64,000 nucleotides of DNA from an uncultured Bacteroidales bacterium. GTDB taxonomy: Bacteria > Bacteroidota > Bacteroidia > Bacteroidales > Bacteroidaceae. Below are positions 56,221 to 64,000 of the stretch, piece after piece (the first letter of the stretch is position 1; every line of letters starts with the position of its first letter). Below the pieces are notes generated by a model, which saw only the letters and a list, made by a program, of their open reading frames with translations, did no database searches and was not told where the DNA came from. The translations under genes were made by a program, and so were the position numbers. The DNA is taken from positions 26,638-90,637 of the forward strand of contig CACZBX010000014.1 of NCBI GenBank assembly GCA_902779535.1, written 5' to 3'.

Positions 56221-58113
56221 TTATTGGATTCCTATTTCAGCAAATCCGATCTCGTCGCCTTTCTTCACTTGCTTGATCGCTTTCAGCTGGATATACCGAA
56301 CTTTTGTCGGTGAGAAATAGACAGTCTGAAGAATCGGATTGTTCTTGATGTTGGCAAACTCTCCTTTGGCTACCACTTTACTCATATTGTCGGGTGATGA
56401 GCCGACAGCCAGTTCATAGTGCGTGATGACACCTTTATAGTCAACCCCCTGATTCGGCAGGTAGATAAGTGAACGGATGGTCTTTTCTTCGCCTAAGTCG
56501 AGTACCACCTTATCGCCTTTCACGAAGCAAACGGTGGAAATGTTCTTATCGGTGGCTTTGGCAGCCTCATTCTCATCTGTTCCCATCACGGTGAATGGAA
56601 GGCTTTGAATATCTTCCAGCTTTTCCTCGAAGGAGATGTCGGTTGTCTCTCCTGCATAGAATGCCTCGATGTTGTTGAGGCAGATACAACCTCTTGCGTC
56701 ATTGATTTCGATGCGAATCTGGTCGGTCTCGATGGTTTGGAAACGGAGCAGACGCTTGAAGCCGATGGTCGTTGTCTCTTCCTTCAGCTTGACTGGCAGC
56801 CATTTCCCATGATCGAAGTAGGTGACGGTAAAGCTTTTCACGCGTTGTCCCAGTGGAATGTATTCCTGAAGCATCAGGCGGTTTATCTTGCTGAGCTCAG
56901 GCAAGGTGAACGTAAGGGTAGCCGATGTGACATTGTCGTCGGTAGCCCAGTAGGTGTCATAGTCACCGTCGGTCAAAGCCTTTGCCTTGTAGGCTCCGCC
57001 ACGTGTGTTCGATACCTTCGGAATCACTCTTTCCAAGATATTGGTCTTGAGTTGTGATTGGATATTCTTGTAGAACTCTACGGCATTTGTCGAGTCGATG
57101 GGGTGTACCAATCCGTCTTTATCGACAGGGAAGTTCAGCAGCATGTTAGCATTGTGCCCAACGCTTCGATAGTAGAGGTCGGTCAGTTGGTCCACTGTCT
57201 TTACCTTGTCGTCCTGGCTCTCATGATAGAACCATCCCGGTCGGATGGATACATCACATTCGGCGGGGATCCAAGTGTCACCATCCTCGTGTCCGCTTGT
57301 CAATTCAAAGCCATTCGGATATCCTGGATAGACATCCTTGCCGCGAAGGAACGACCAGTTAGTAGCATTGGCGAACCCTCTCTCGTTACCAACCCAGCGG
57401 CATCCGGGTCCTCCGTCTGAGAAGATGATAGCCTTCGGCTGAAGTTCCTTGACGATTTCATGGATCTTTGGATAGTTATAATAGGTCCGGCGGTCAATCT
57501 TGCGAGTCTCTCTGGCACCCCCATAGTATCCGTCGCCTCCGTTGGCACCATCCAGCCATACTTCAAAGATGTCACCGTAGTTGGTCAGCAACTCGCGTAA
57601 CTCCTTGTAATAATAGTCTACGTATTCTTGTAAGCCATACTGTGCGTGGTTTCGGTCCCATGGTGAAAGATAAACGCCAAACTTCAATCCATATTTCTTG
57701 CAGGCGGCAGCCAGTTCGCCGACAACATCCCCCTTTCCGTTCTTGTATGGGGTGTTCCGAATGGAATATTCCGTGAGCTGGGTCGGCCATAGGCAGAACC
57801 CGTCATGGTGCTTGGCCGTGATGATCACTCCCTTCATGCCGGCCTCGACAAAGGTCTTCACCCATTGTTCACAATCCAATTTCGTCGGGTTGAAAGAACT
57901 GAGGTCTTTGTCTTCGCCATATCCCCATTCACGGTCGTTGAAGGTGTTCAAGCCAAAATGAACGAAAGCATATCGCTCCATCTTCTGCCATTCCACTTGT
58001 TGTGGCAAGGGGAGCGGTCCGATAGGCTCGGGCGCTTTTACTTCTTTCTCCTTGCAACCCATCAGGGCGAAGGATGCTAATAATGCAATGAATAATTGTC
58101 TGTATGTCTTCAT
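56221..58113 (-). CDS. GH29 alpha-L-fucosidase with C-terminal carbohydrate-binding region, lipoprotein
   Basis: A 630-residue lipoprotein (lipobox LMGC, Cys20, followed by KEKE). The GH29 barrel covers about residues 40-350: ERYAFVHFGLNTFNDREWGY, VIITAKHHDGFCLWPTQLTE, GVYLSPWDRN, with the nucleophile Asp in FEVWLDGANGG. Motif style and the GYYGGARETRKID insert fit subfamily B, specific for alpha-1,3/1,4-fucose of Lewis-type glycans. From about 370 on are one or two discoidin (F5/8 type C) domains (ALTDGDYDTYWATDDNVTSA, QEYIPLGQRVKSFTV) that bind galactosides. It has its own promoter box and no SusC/D partner. Confidence 0.9.
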   Translation of the reverse strand: MKTYRQLFIALLASFALMGCKEKEVKAPEPIGPLPLPQQVEWQKMERYAFVHFGLNTFNDREWGYGEDKDLSSFNPTKLDCEQWVKTFVEAGMKGVIITAKHHDGFCLWPTQLTEYSIRNTPYKNGKGDVVGELAAACKKYGLKFGVYLSPWDRNHAQYGLQEYVDYYYKELRELLTNYGDIFEVWLDGANGGDGYYGGARETRKIDRRTYYNYPKIHEIVKELQPKAIIFSDGGPGCRWVGNERGFANATNWSFLRGKDVYPGYPNGFELTSGHEDGDTWIPAECDVSIRPGWFYHESQDDKVKTVDQLTDLYYRSVGHNANMLLNFPVDKDGLVHPIDSTNAVEFYKNIQSQLKTNILERVIPKVSNTRGGAYKAKALTDGDYDTYWATDDNVTSATLTFTLPELSKINRLMLQEYIPLGQRVKSFTVTYFDHGKWLPVKLKEETTTIGFKRLLRFQTIETDQIRIEINDARGCICLNNIEAFYAGETTDISFEEKLEDIQSLPFTVMGTDENEAAKATDKNISTVCFVKGDKVVLDLGEEKTIRSLIYLPNQGVDYKGVITHYELAVGSSPDNMSKVVAKGEFANIKNNPILQTVYFSPTKVRYIQLKAIKQVKKGDEIGFAEIGIQ

Positions 58114-58134
58114 AGGAAATGGTTATTGTTCGTG

Positions 58135-58142
58135 CAAATATA
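58135..58142 (-). promoter_or_regulatory. -7 promoter box for the GH29 gene
   Basis: TATATTTG on the minus strand, 22 bases before the start, fits TAnnTTTG and matches the LOG operon box exactly. Confidence 0.45.
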
Positions 58143-58185
58143 AGAAAAAAGTGGGAATGAAAGAACCCCGTTCGGATAAGGGCAT

Positions 58186-58210
58186 AAAAAAAGGGTCAAC
58201 GCCTTGACCC
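58186..58210 (-). terminator. Intrinsic terminator on the minus strand upstream of the GH29 gene
   Basis: On the minus strand GGGTCAA, a four-base loop, TTGACCC and then seven T (58192 to 58186). It would stop leftward transcripts coming from the SGNH esterase gene and isolates the GH29 promoter. Confidence 0.75.
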
Positions 58211-58322
58211 AACCTTTGTTAACCTTAAATCTAATACTATGAAAAAATCACAATACAAAAGTAAGGGCAATCTGTAATTCCTCCAAACAAATGAATAAGA
58301 AATTGCCCTATTTTAATGTTTT
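58209..58322 (+). other. Orphan leader-like sequence with mini-ORF and hairpin, possible small RNA or decayed gene start
   Basis: A near-match to a -7 box (AACCTTTG, 58211-58218) is followed by TTAACCTTAAATCTAATACT (58219-58238), a leader I associate with Bacteroidales mRNAs. ATG 58239 comes next, with a 12-codon frame (MKKSQYKSKGNL). AGGGCAAT (58264-58271) and ATTGCCCT (58302-58309) can then pair, followed by a T-rich tail. No longer protein is encoded. The rest of the gap to 58414 shows no gene. Confidence 0.35.
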
Positions 58323-58414
58323 TTCACGAAAAGAACGAAATTACTTACCAAAAATAGCGGTTTTACCGCATAATCATAACAATTTGTTCTTAATGTGGGC
58401 CTGTCGCTAAAACA

Positions 58415-59170
58415 TTACAATCCTACGGTTTTTATCCAGAGGTCGGCCATCAACTGATGTCCGGCTGGTGTCGGATGTATGCCGTCCCAGCTCCAATGAA
58501 TGAGTGGGATGGTCGGATAGTCAGTAGCCAGGTTCTCAAACAGCTTGTCGAACTCTACGCAGACGAGGTGGTGCTTCTTGCAGAGTTTTCTCACGACTTT
58601 GGACATCTGTTGGCAAGTCTCGTTGTATAGGGCGTAGGTACTGTTCTTCTCCATATTACCCGAATTTACCACAAACGGTGTACAGAGTACGATCCGCGTT
58701 CCTGGAAGAAGCTGTCGGGTTGTCGCAATCAATGCTTCGTACCGTTTTTCCCAGTCTTTGATGTCGAATTTCTCGTCTGTTCCGCTACGTTCCCATGCAC
58801 CGGCATCGTTTACGCCGATCAGGATGGAAACGACGTCGGGATGAATGTCGATGCAGTCTTTCTGCCAGCGGTCAATGATGTCTTGCAGTTTATCGCCACC
58901 ATTCCCGCGGTTAAAGAATTGTAATTCCTTTTGAGGCTCGTGTCCCATGTAATGGGCTGCACAAAGATACATATAGCCATGACCTAACAGGTGATTCCAG
59001 TCCCAATGGTTTCGTTGTTCCGAGGGTAGTGCCTTTCCACCTGAAGCACCCCATCCGCCATCGGTTAGTGAGTCTCCGATAAACAAAACTTTCCGCCCAT
59101 TTCCTTGTTGGGCAAAACTCCCGCAGCATAACAGGGAGCATAGTAAGATAATCCAGGTTTTTGTTTTCAT
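58415..59170 (-). CDS. SGNH/GDSL-family esterase
   Basis: A 251-residue secreted hydrolase with a signal peptide ending GSFAQ. Block I holds the catalytic Ser in LFIGDSLTDGGWG. Block III is ILIGVNDAG (oxyanion Asn). The catalytic Asp-His pair is in WDGIHPTPAGHQLMAD. An oxyanion Gly is likely in FNRGNGGDKL. Such enzymes often remove acetyl groups from glycans, which fits the surrounding glycosidases, but lipase or acyl-thioesterase activity is equally compatible. It lies 66 bases after the frd terminator region; no clear promoter box of its own is visible. Confidence 0.88.
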   Translation of the reverse strand: MKTKTWIILLCSLLCCGSFAQQGNGRKVLFIGDSLTDGGWGASGGKALPSEQRNHWDWNHLLGHGYMYLCAAHYMGHEPQKELQFFNRGNGGDKLQDIIDRWQKDCIDIHPDVVSILIGVNDAGAWERSGTDEKFDIKDWEKRYEALIATTRQLLPGTRIVLCTPFVVNSGNMEKNSTYALYNETCQQMSKVVRKLCKKHHLVCVEFDKLFENLATDYPTIPLIHWSWDGIHPTPAGHQLMADLWIKTVGL

Positions 59171-59185
59171 CTTCTGAAAATATAA

Positions 59186-59216
59186 AATGTCGTAGCCCAG
59201 AGTAAGCTACGACATT
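59186..59216 (-). terminator. Terminator of the frdCAB operon
   Basis: AATGTCGTAGC and its reverse complement (59186-59196 and 59206-59216) form an 11-base-pair stem with a nine-base loop. On the minus strand a T-rich tail (TTTATATTTTC) follows, 20 bases after the frdB stop. Confidence 0.82.
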
Positions 59217-59236
59217 CTTATTAATAATCTAAATGA

Positions 59237-59995
59237 TTAGTCGTTCAACTTCGCCTTGATGAACTCACGGTTCAGGCGAGCGATGTTTGCGATCGATTCG
59301 TTCTTCGGGCAAACAGCTTCGCAGGCACGTGTGTTGGTGCAGTTACCGAATCCAAGTTCTTCCATCTTCGCCATCATGGCTTTAGCACGTTTAGCGGCCT
59401 CAGGACGTCCTTGTGGCAAGAGGGCTAACTGGCTAACCTTTGAACTGACGAACAGCATGGCTGATCCGTTCTTACAAGCTGCTACGCAAGCACCGCAACC
59501 GATGCAGGAAGCACAGTCCATGGCCTCGTCAGCGTTCTGCTTCGGAATTAAGATGGCATTTGCGTCCTGAGCTTGTCCGGCGCGAATGCTGGTGTAACCA
59601 CCTGCCTGGATAATCTTATCAAAAGCATTACGATCGACCATACAGTCCTTGATAACAGGGAAACCTGCTGAACGCCAAGGCTCAACGGTGATGGTGTCAC
59701 CATCCTTGAAACGGCGCATGTACAACTGGCAAGTTGTTGCACCACGTTCTGTCTTACCATGAGGTGTTCCGTTAATGTAGAGAGAACACATACCGCAGAT
59801 ACCTTCACGACAGTCATGGTCGAATACAAAAGGTTCTTCACCTGCTTCGATCAGTTCCTCGTTCAGGATGTCAAGCATTTCCAAGAATGACGTATCATCA
59901 GGGATATTCTTCATCTGATGAGTTTCAAAATGACCCTTGTCTTTTGGTCCGTTCTGACGCCAAAATTTTAATGTAAAGCTTATATTTTTTGCCAT
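59237..59995 (-). CDS. frdB: Fumarate reductase/succinate dehydrogenase iron-sulfur subunit
   Basis: A 252-residue protein carrying three clusters. The [2Fe-2S] ligands are in [16 protein letters not shown]. The next motif is [19 protein letters not shown], and [14 protein letters not shown] completes the second ferredoxin-like site. It passes electrons between the FAD subunit and the membrane cytochrome. It is the third gene of the operon, 17 bases after frdA. In an anaerobic Bacteroidales the complex works mainly as fumarate reductase, making succinate; direction is inferred from lifestyle, not sequence. Confidence 0.95.
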   Translation of the reverse strand: MAKNISFTLKFWRQNGPKDKGHFETHQMKNIPDDTSFLEMLDILNEELIEAGEEPFVFDHDCREGICGMCSLYINGTPHGKTERGATTCQLYMRRFKDGDTITVEPWRSAGFPVIKDCMVDRNAFDKIIQAGGYTSIRAGQAQDANAILIPKQNADEAMDCASCIGCGACVAACKNGSAMLFVSSKVSQLALLPQGRPEAAKRAKAMMAKMEELGFGNCTNTRACEAVCPKNESIANIARLNREFIKAKLND

Positions 59996-60012
59996 AATCG
60001 TAATCTGTTTAA

Positions 60013-61992
60013 TTAGTTCTTGTAATTACGGGTCTGAATCTTGATGGCTTCATAATTCAGCGGTTCCTTGATTAACTCAGGAGCTGTTTCTTCACCTTGA
60101 TATTCCCAGCATCCTACGTAGAAGTAGTTCTCATCATCACGTTTAGCCTCACCTTCTTCTGTCTGGTGTTCTTCACGGAAGTGACCACCACAACTTTCGT
60201 TACGTGAGAGTGCATCGTAAGCCACCAACTGTCCCATCGTGAGGAAGTCGCGGAGGTGGATAGCCTTGTCGAGCTCTACGTTCAAGCCTTCCTTTGAACC
60301 AGGGATGAAGAGGTTCGTGTTGAATTCCTTGCGGAGTTTCTTGATCATCTCGATACCTTCCTTCAAGCCTTCAGCCGTACGACCCATACCTACGTGTTCC
60401 CACATGATATGACCTAATTCCTTGTGGATAGAGTCAACCGAACGTTTACCCTTGATATTCATCAGGCGGTCGATCTCTGCCTGTACGCCCTTTTCAGCCT
60501 CGTCGAATTCCGGCAGGTCAGTGCCGATACGTGGCCAGATCTCTTGGTCGGCCAGGTAGTTCTGAATGGTGTAAGGCAATACAAAGTAACCATCTGCCAA
60601 ACCTTGCATCAGAGCGGATGCTCCTAAGCGGTTAGCACCGTGATCAGAGAAGTTACATTCGCCGATAGCGAACAGACCCTTGATGGTGGTCATCAACTCA
60701 TAGTCAACCCAGATTCCACCCATCGTGTAGTGGATAGCCGGATAGATCATCATTGGATAGTAGTATTTCTCACCATTAATCTCTTTTGCCAACTTGCCTG
60801 GGAATACGTCGGTGATTTCCTCATACATCTCGAAGAGGTTACCATAACGCTGCATGATGACATCCAGACCAAGGCGGTTGATGGATTCTGAGAAGTCGAG
60901 GAATACAGCCAAACCGGTATTGTTCACACCGTAACCCTTGTCACAACGTTCCTTTGCAGCACGGGAAGCCACGTCACGAGGAACCAAGTTACCGAATGCC
61001 GGATAACGACGCTCCAGGTAATAGTCACGATCTTCTTCAGGAATTTCATAGCCTTGCTTCGTTCCAGCCTGAAGAGCCTTTGCATCCTCAAGTTTCTTTG
61101 GAACCCAGATACGACCGTCGTTACGCAGAGACTCAGACATCAATGTCAGCTTAGACTGCTTGTCACCGTGTACAGGGATACAAGTCGGGTGAATCTGAAC
61201 GTAAGAAGGATTTGCAAAGTAAGCACCCTTGCGGTAGCACTGAACGGCAGCTGTACAGTTACAGCCCATGGCGTTGGTTGAAAGGAAGTATGCGTTTCCG
61301 TATCCACCGGTTGCGATCACAACAGCATTCGCTGAGAAGCGCTCCAGTTTACCGGTAACTAAGTTCTTGGCGATGATACCACGTGCGCGACCGTTAACGA
61401 TGACCACATCTTCCATTTCGTAGCGGGTATACAATTTTACCTTGCCTGCCTGTACCTGTGCGCTCAACGAAGAGTAAGCGCCGAGCAACAACTGTTGGCC
61501 GGTCTGACCTTTTGCATAGAAGGTACGTGAAACCTGTGCACCACCGAATGAACGGTTAGCCAACATGCCACCATATTCGCGAGCGAAAGGAACGCCCTGT
61601 GCCACACATTGGTCGATGATGTTGTTGGAAACTTCTGCCAAACGATAAACGTTCGCTTCGCGAGCACGATAGTCACCACCCTTTACGGTATCGTAGAACA
61701 GACGATAGACAGAGTCACCGTCGTTTTGATAATTCTTTGCGGCGTTAATACCTCCCTGTGCTGCGATAGAGTGAGCACGGCGAGGAGAGTCTTGGATACA
61801 GAAATTCAATACGTTGAATCCCATTTCACCAAGCGTAGCAGCAGCACTGGCACCAGCCAAACCTGTACCTACTACGATGACGTCAAGTTTTAATTTATTC
61901 TTTGGATTCACCAAGCGTTGGTGAGCCTTATAATTGGTCCATTTCTCAGCCACTGGGCCTTCAGGAATTCTTGAATCTACTTGTTTAACCAT
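60013..61992 (-). CDS. frdA: Fumarate reductase/succinate dehydrogenase flavoprotein subunit
   Basis: A 659-residue FAD protein, the B-type (Wolinella/Bacillus-like) length. The FAD-binding [17 protein letters not shown] motif is followed by [17 protein letters not shown], whose His should hold FAD covalently. [15 protein letters not shown], the substrate-site [11 protein letters not shown], and [12 protein letters not shown] with [17 protein letters not shown] complete the core. It catalyses fumarate/succinate interconversion on the cytoplasmic face. The start at 61992 ([13 protein letters not shown]) is 27 bases after frdC. Confidence 0.96.
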   Translation of the reverse strand: MVKQVDSRIPEGPVAEKWTNYKAHQRLVNPKNKLKLDVIVVGTGLAGASAAATLGEMGFNVLNFCIQDSPRRAHSIAAQGGINAAKNYQNDGDSVYRLFYDTVKGGDYRAREANVYRLAEVSNNIIDQCVAQGVPFAREYGGMLANRSFGGAQVSRTFYAKGQTGQQLLLGAYSSLSAQVQAGKVKLYTRYEMEDVVIVNGRARGIIAKNLVTGKLERFSANAVVIATGGYGNAYFLSTNAMGCNCTAAVQCYRKGAYFANPSYVQIHPTCIPVHGDKQSKLTLMSESLRNDGRIWVPKKLEDAKALQAGTKQGYEIPEEDRDYYLERRYPAFGNLVPRDVASRAAKERCDKGYGVNNTGLAVFLDFSESINRLGLDVIMQRYGNLFEMYEEITDVFPGKLAKEINGEKYYYPMMIYPAIHYTMGGIWVDYELMTTIKGLFAIGECNFSDHGANRLGASALMQGLADGYFVLPYTIQNYLADQEIWPRIGTDLPEFDEAEKGVQAEIDRLMNIKGKRSVDSIHKELGHIMWEHVGMGRTAEGLKEGIEMIKKLRKEFNTNLFIPGSKEGLNVELDKAIHLRDFLTMGQLVAYDALSRNESCGGHFREEHQTEEGEAKRDDENYFYVGCWEYQGEETAPELIKEPLNYEAIKIQTRNYKN

Positions 61993-62019
61993 AATATCTT
62001 CAATTAAAGTGTGTTATTA

Positions 62020-62706
62020 TCAAGCACCACAGAGACTAGGTGCACATTTGAAAGCGAATGCCAAGATGACAATCAGGAAAAGAGCCATCAGGATGGTCGT
62101 ATACACCCAACCGATGATTCTCCAACGATTAAACCAAATCTTGCCATTCCAACCGAGGGTATGGATAGCACTCCAGAATCCATGAGAGAGATGGAACCAA
62201 ATAGCTACAATCCAGATGATGTAAAGAACAACATAAACAGGATTTGAGAATGTGCTCACAATCTTTCCAAAGCCATCGGCAGGTGCCGGGTCGTAATGGA
62301 TGGATGGGAACAACTCGGCAAACATCATGTTGTACCAGAAATTGAATAAGTGCAGGATCAAACCTAAAAGAATGATGATACCCAGAACGAGCATGTTCTG
62401 TGATGCCCACTCAACCTTCTTAGGTGTGTCCGTAACTGCATAACGCTCGTTACCACGTGCTCTACGGTTCTGAATTGTCAGCCAGAATGCATAAAAGATG
62501 TGTATAACTGCCAACGCTGCCAGACCTATCGTTGCAACAACTGCATACCAGTTGGCTCCGAGTAGTTCACAAATCATGTTGTATGCTTCTCCTGAGAACA
62601 AGGCAACAACATTCATGCAACAGTGGAACGTCAAGAACAGGATAAGGGCGAGACCAGTAATACTCATCACCACTTTCCTTCCAATAGATGAATTACTTAA
62701 CCACAT
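62020..62706 (-). CDS. frdC: Fumarate reductase/succinate dehydrogenase cytochrome b subunit
   Basis: A 228-residue membrane anchor with five helices, the single-subunit di-heme type B. Candidate heme-ligand histidines lie in FLTFHCCMNVV, LAALAVIHIFYAFWL, LILHLFNFWYN and AIWFHLSHGFWSAIHTLGW. The N-terminal SSIGRKVVMSITGLALILF is typical of Bacteroidetes FrdC. It takes electrons from menaquinol for fumarate reduction. It is the first gene of the operon, with a well-formed promoter 72 bases upstream. Confidence 0.94.
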   Translation of the reverse strand: MWLSNSSIGRKVVMSITGLALILFLTFHCCMNVVALFSGEAYNMICELLGANWYAVVATIGLAALAVIHIFYAFWLTIQNRRARGNERYAVTDTPKKVEWASQNMLVLGIIILLGLILHLFNFWYNMMFAELFPSIHYDPAPADGFGKIVSTFSNPVYVVLYIIWIVAIWFHLSHGFWSAIHTLGWNGKIWFNRWRIIGWVYTTILMALFLIVILAFAFKCAPSLCGA

Positions 62707-62777
62707 AAATGATTGAATTTAAATTATTTAATTGTTAGATTTAATGTTTCTCAAACGTGATTTTTGAATCAATATCG

Positions 62778-62808
62778 CAAAATTAAACCAAATATGCTTA
62801 TATAACAA
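62778..62808 (-). promoter_or_regulatory. Promoter of frdCAB
   Basis: On the minus strand TTG (62806-62808), a 20-base spacer and TAATTTTG (62778-62785) match the Bacteroidetes consensus. The leader of about 65 bases is long for this window and could hold regulation. Confidence 0.58.
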
Positions 62809-62838
62809 GTATTTAATAAAATATTTCTGTCATACTAC

Positions 62839-62867
62839 TTGTGAATGCTTTTCTTTCATTACCTTTG
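62839..62867 (+). promoter_or_regulatory. Promoter of the PAP2 phosphatase gene
   Basis: TTG (62839-62841), an 18-base spacer and TACCTTTG (62860-62867) lie 23 bases before the start codon, divergent from the frd promoter. Confidence 0.52.
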
Positions 62868-62890
62868 TCGACACTGATAAACAAAGGAAA

Positions 62891-63496
62891 ATGGACAGGA
62901 AAACGCTTACCCTTTTTGTGCTTCTGCTGGGAGTGTGGATGGTCCCACTCAACGCACAGCACGTTGATAAGCACATCACTAAAACGGTGAATGCTTGGCA
63001 TATCCATGGCGTCAGTCGCACCCTCTCGACAAGCAGTGAGGTGCTGCCGGTAGCCCTGCCTCTTGGCATGCTGGCCTATGGGGCACTGAAATCGGACCGG
63101 GAGATGATAAAGGATGCGGTTTATATCGGGTCGAGCGTGGTTGAGGCTGTAGCCTTGTCGGTGGCGATAAAGCAGTTTTCCGATCGTCGTCGGCCTTACA
63201 TGAAGTATCCTGAGGATATTCATCCGTATGGAGGGCATTCCGACAGTTCTTCCTTCCCTTCCAATCATACTGCGGCTGCTTTCTCCTTGGCTACTTCCCT
63301 GTCGCTTACTTACCCGAAATGGTACGTGATCGCTCCTTCTGCCGTATGGGCCTGTGGCGTGGGGATGTCGCGCATAAATCAAGGCTTGCACTATCCGACA
63401 GACGTGGTGACGGGGGCAGCAATTGGTGTAGGATGTGCATTTCTCAATGTGTATGTCAACCGATGGCTGAACAAGGTGTTGTTCCAGCATAAATAG
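62891..63496 (+). CDS. PAP2-family phosphatase
   Basis: A 201-residue membrane-associated phosphatase with a signal peptide ending LNAQ. The three PAP2 motifs are present: KQFSDRRRP (KxxxxxxRP), FPSNHTAAAF (PSGH, here PSNH) and SRINQGLHYPTDVVTGA (SRxxxxxHxxxD). They hold the nucleophile His and the acid His. Hydrophobic segments between them form a small membrane core facing the periplasm. It may act on undecaprenyl pyrophosphate or lipid A phosphates; the class alone does not decide. Substitution of Gly by Asn in motif 2 is common among such proteins. Confidence 0.9.
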   Translation: MDRKTLTLFVLLLGVWMVPLNAQHVDKHITKTVNAWHIHGVSRTLSTSSEVLPVALPLGMLAYGALKSDREMIKDAVYIGSSVVEAVALSVAIKQFSDRRRPYMKYPEDIHPYGGHSDSSSFPSNHTAAAFSLATSLSLTYPKWYVIAPSAVWACGVGMSRINQGLHYPTDVVTGAAIGVGCAFLNVYVNRWLNKVLFQHK

Positions 63497-63549
63497 CCGT
63501 ACCTCGTGTTTCAATAATCGGTGGTAGTCAGTATGTCAAAGAACGCTGT

Positions 63550-63660
63550 TTGTTCATGAACTTGTTACTGCAAAGATACGATATCGGAAAGTGGCAATGT
63601 CCAATTTTGGTCGTTAATGGTCGTAACAGTCAACAAATGGTCAAAAAAGGTCAGAAAGTG
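63550..63660. repeat. Intergenic repeat family, copy C, with phased TGGTC repeats
   Basis: It shares with copy B the words GTTCATGAAC (63552-63561), AATGTCCAATTTT (63596-63608) and TAATGGTC (63615-63622). TGGTC or near copies recur at 63608, 63618, 63638 and 63648, steps of 10, 20 and 10 bases. It begins 54 bases after the PAP2 stop. No gene is seen from 63497 to 64000. Confidence 0.5.
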
Positions 63661-63707
63661 CAAAATTCGAACGGAAACAATCACAACATTTCTTCCTGTG
63701 GATTGTT

Positions 63708-63831
63708 TTGTCCCTGTGGATTTCCGAATCCACAGGGGACTAACTGCGGGTCTGCGACCCGCGCGGATAACATATCCGCTAGTTACTTGACTCGGGGATT
63801 GCAAATCCCCGAGGACAAAGGGGATAAAGTG
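63708..63831. repeat. Palindrome-array repeat, copy 1
   Basis: Four consecutive palindromes with 3-4 base centres: CCCTGTGGATT-TCCG-AATCCACAGGG spans 63712-63737 in arms of 11, then GCGGGTC/GACCCGC (63746-63762), GCGGATA/TATCCGC (63763-63779), and CTCGGGGATT/AATCCCCGAG (63791-63813). The unit ends GGGGATAAAGTG. The layout resembles REP/BIME-type elements rather than a coding or CRISPR unit. Confidence 0.72.
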
Positions 63832-63875
63832 ATTTCCCATGATTATTTCCGTTAATATTCTTCCGGCCTTTAGGC

Positions 63876-64000
63876 TTGTCCCTGTGGATTTCCGAATCCA
63901 CAGGGAGAATAGCTGCGGGTCTGTGACCCGCGCGGATAGCATATCCGCTAGTTACTTGACTCGGGGATTGCAAATCCCCGAGGACAAAGGGGATAAAGTG
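63876..64000. repeat. Palindrome-array repeat, copy 2 (reaches the window edge)
   Basis: Begins 168 bases after copy 1 and is nearly identical to it. All eight palindrome arms are conserved. The differences include the centres of the second (TGT for TGC) and third (GCA for ACA) palindromes, and GAGAATAGC for GGACTAAC. The spacer between copies (63832-63875) is AT-rich. Further copies may lie to the right. Confidence 0.72.

Noticed and set aside
63571-63578. TATCTTTG on the minus strand as a promoter
   Set aside because: It would drive transcription antisense into the PAP2 gene with no gene to serve; kept only as a chance match within repeat copy C.
63565-63942. Minus-strand frames of 60-125 codons over the right-edge repeats
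   Set aside because: They translate the palindromic repeat units, which explain the repeated peptide words; not genes.
63708-64000. CRISPR array
   Set aside because: Only two units are visible, each about 125 bases and built of four different palindromes, with a single 44-base spacer; this does not fit CRISPR repeat/spacer lengths and no cas gene is seen.

Overview
The window is a stretch of chromosome from a Bacteroidetes bacterium, most likely a gut Bacteroidales (Bacteroides/Parabacteroides-like). The reasons are the -7 promoter boxes of the form TAnnTTTG in front of many genes, the lack of Shine-Dalgarno spacing before starts, the frdCAB fumarate reductase order, S46 and S9 dipeptidyl peptidases, many lipoprotein glycoside hydrolases, and an SpmA-SpmB fusion in an organism with no other sporulation genes here. 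I cannot fix the genus from sequence alone.

Layout, left to right. 1-1677: the start of a GH127-type arabinofuranosidase and an SpmA/SpmB fusion, both minus. 1761-7965: a Na+/Ca2+ exchanger, then a tight plus-strand group of an acetyltransferase-like protein, parE, coaD and an S41 processing protease. 8024-9505: cysS. 9811-14786: an abundant-looking OmpA/TPR lipoprotein and a DUF5107-TPR secreted protein. 14871-30012 (minus): a complete export system, read in transcription order as a sigma54-type response regulator, histidine kinase, TolC, MacA-like adaptor, permease, ATPase and three more permeases. 30143-32886: a PBP4-type DD-peptidase and a dihydrolipoamide dehydrogenase. 33022-41346: a GH2 beta-galactosidase, divergent tRNA-modification genes (U32 family and dusB), and a large unassigned lipoprotein. 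41492-47372 (plus): an rRNA methyltransferase, DPP4, purD and a membrane protein. 47471-53256 (minus): a five-gene operon of LOG protein, SIS sugar-phosphate isomerase, ruvB, flippase and DPP7. 53363-59170: an M16 peptidase, a GH27 alpha-galactosidase, a GH29 fucosidase and an SGNH esterase. 59237-62706: frdCAB. 62891-63496: a PAP2 phosphatase. The right edge is repeat DNA.

Working together: the carbohydrate enzymes (arabinose-, galactose- and fucose-directed, plus an esterase) are scattered singly with no SusC/SusD pair, so they look like household glycan trimming rather than one polysaccharide utilization locus. DPP4 and DPP7 would cut periplasmic oligopeptides to dipeptides. Fumarate reductase supports anaerobic respiration. 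The most system-like region is the export cluster, where four double-length FtsX-type permeases share a single ATPase, adaptor and outer-membrane channel. The intergenic DNA just ahead of tolC carries five copies of a GTGTAAAG-type motif, arranged like an enhancer for the adjoining NtrC-type regulator.

The other unexplained structure is intergenic. A degenerate repeat family recurs in three gaps that each follow a plus-strand gene, two of them convergent (about 35751-35847, 56029-56125 and 63550-63660). A nested palindrome block sits after dusB. At the right edge are two tandem copies of a roughly 125-bp unit made of four consecutive palindromes, resembling REP-type elements.
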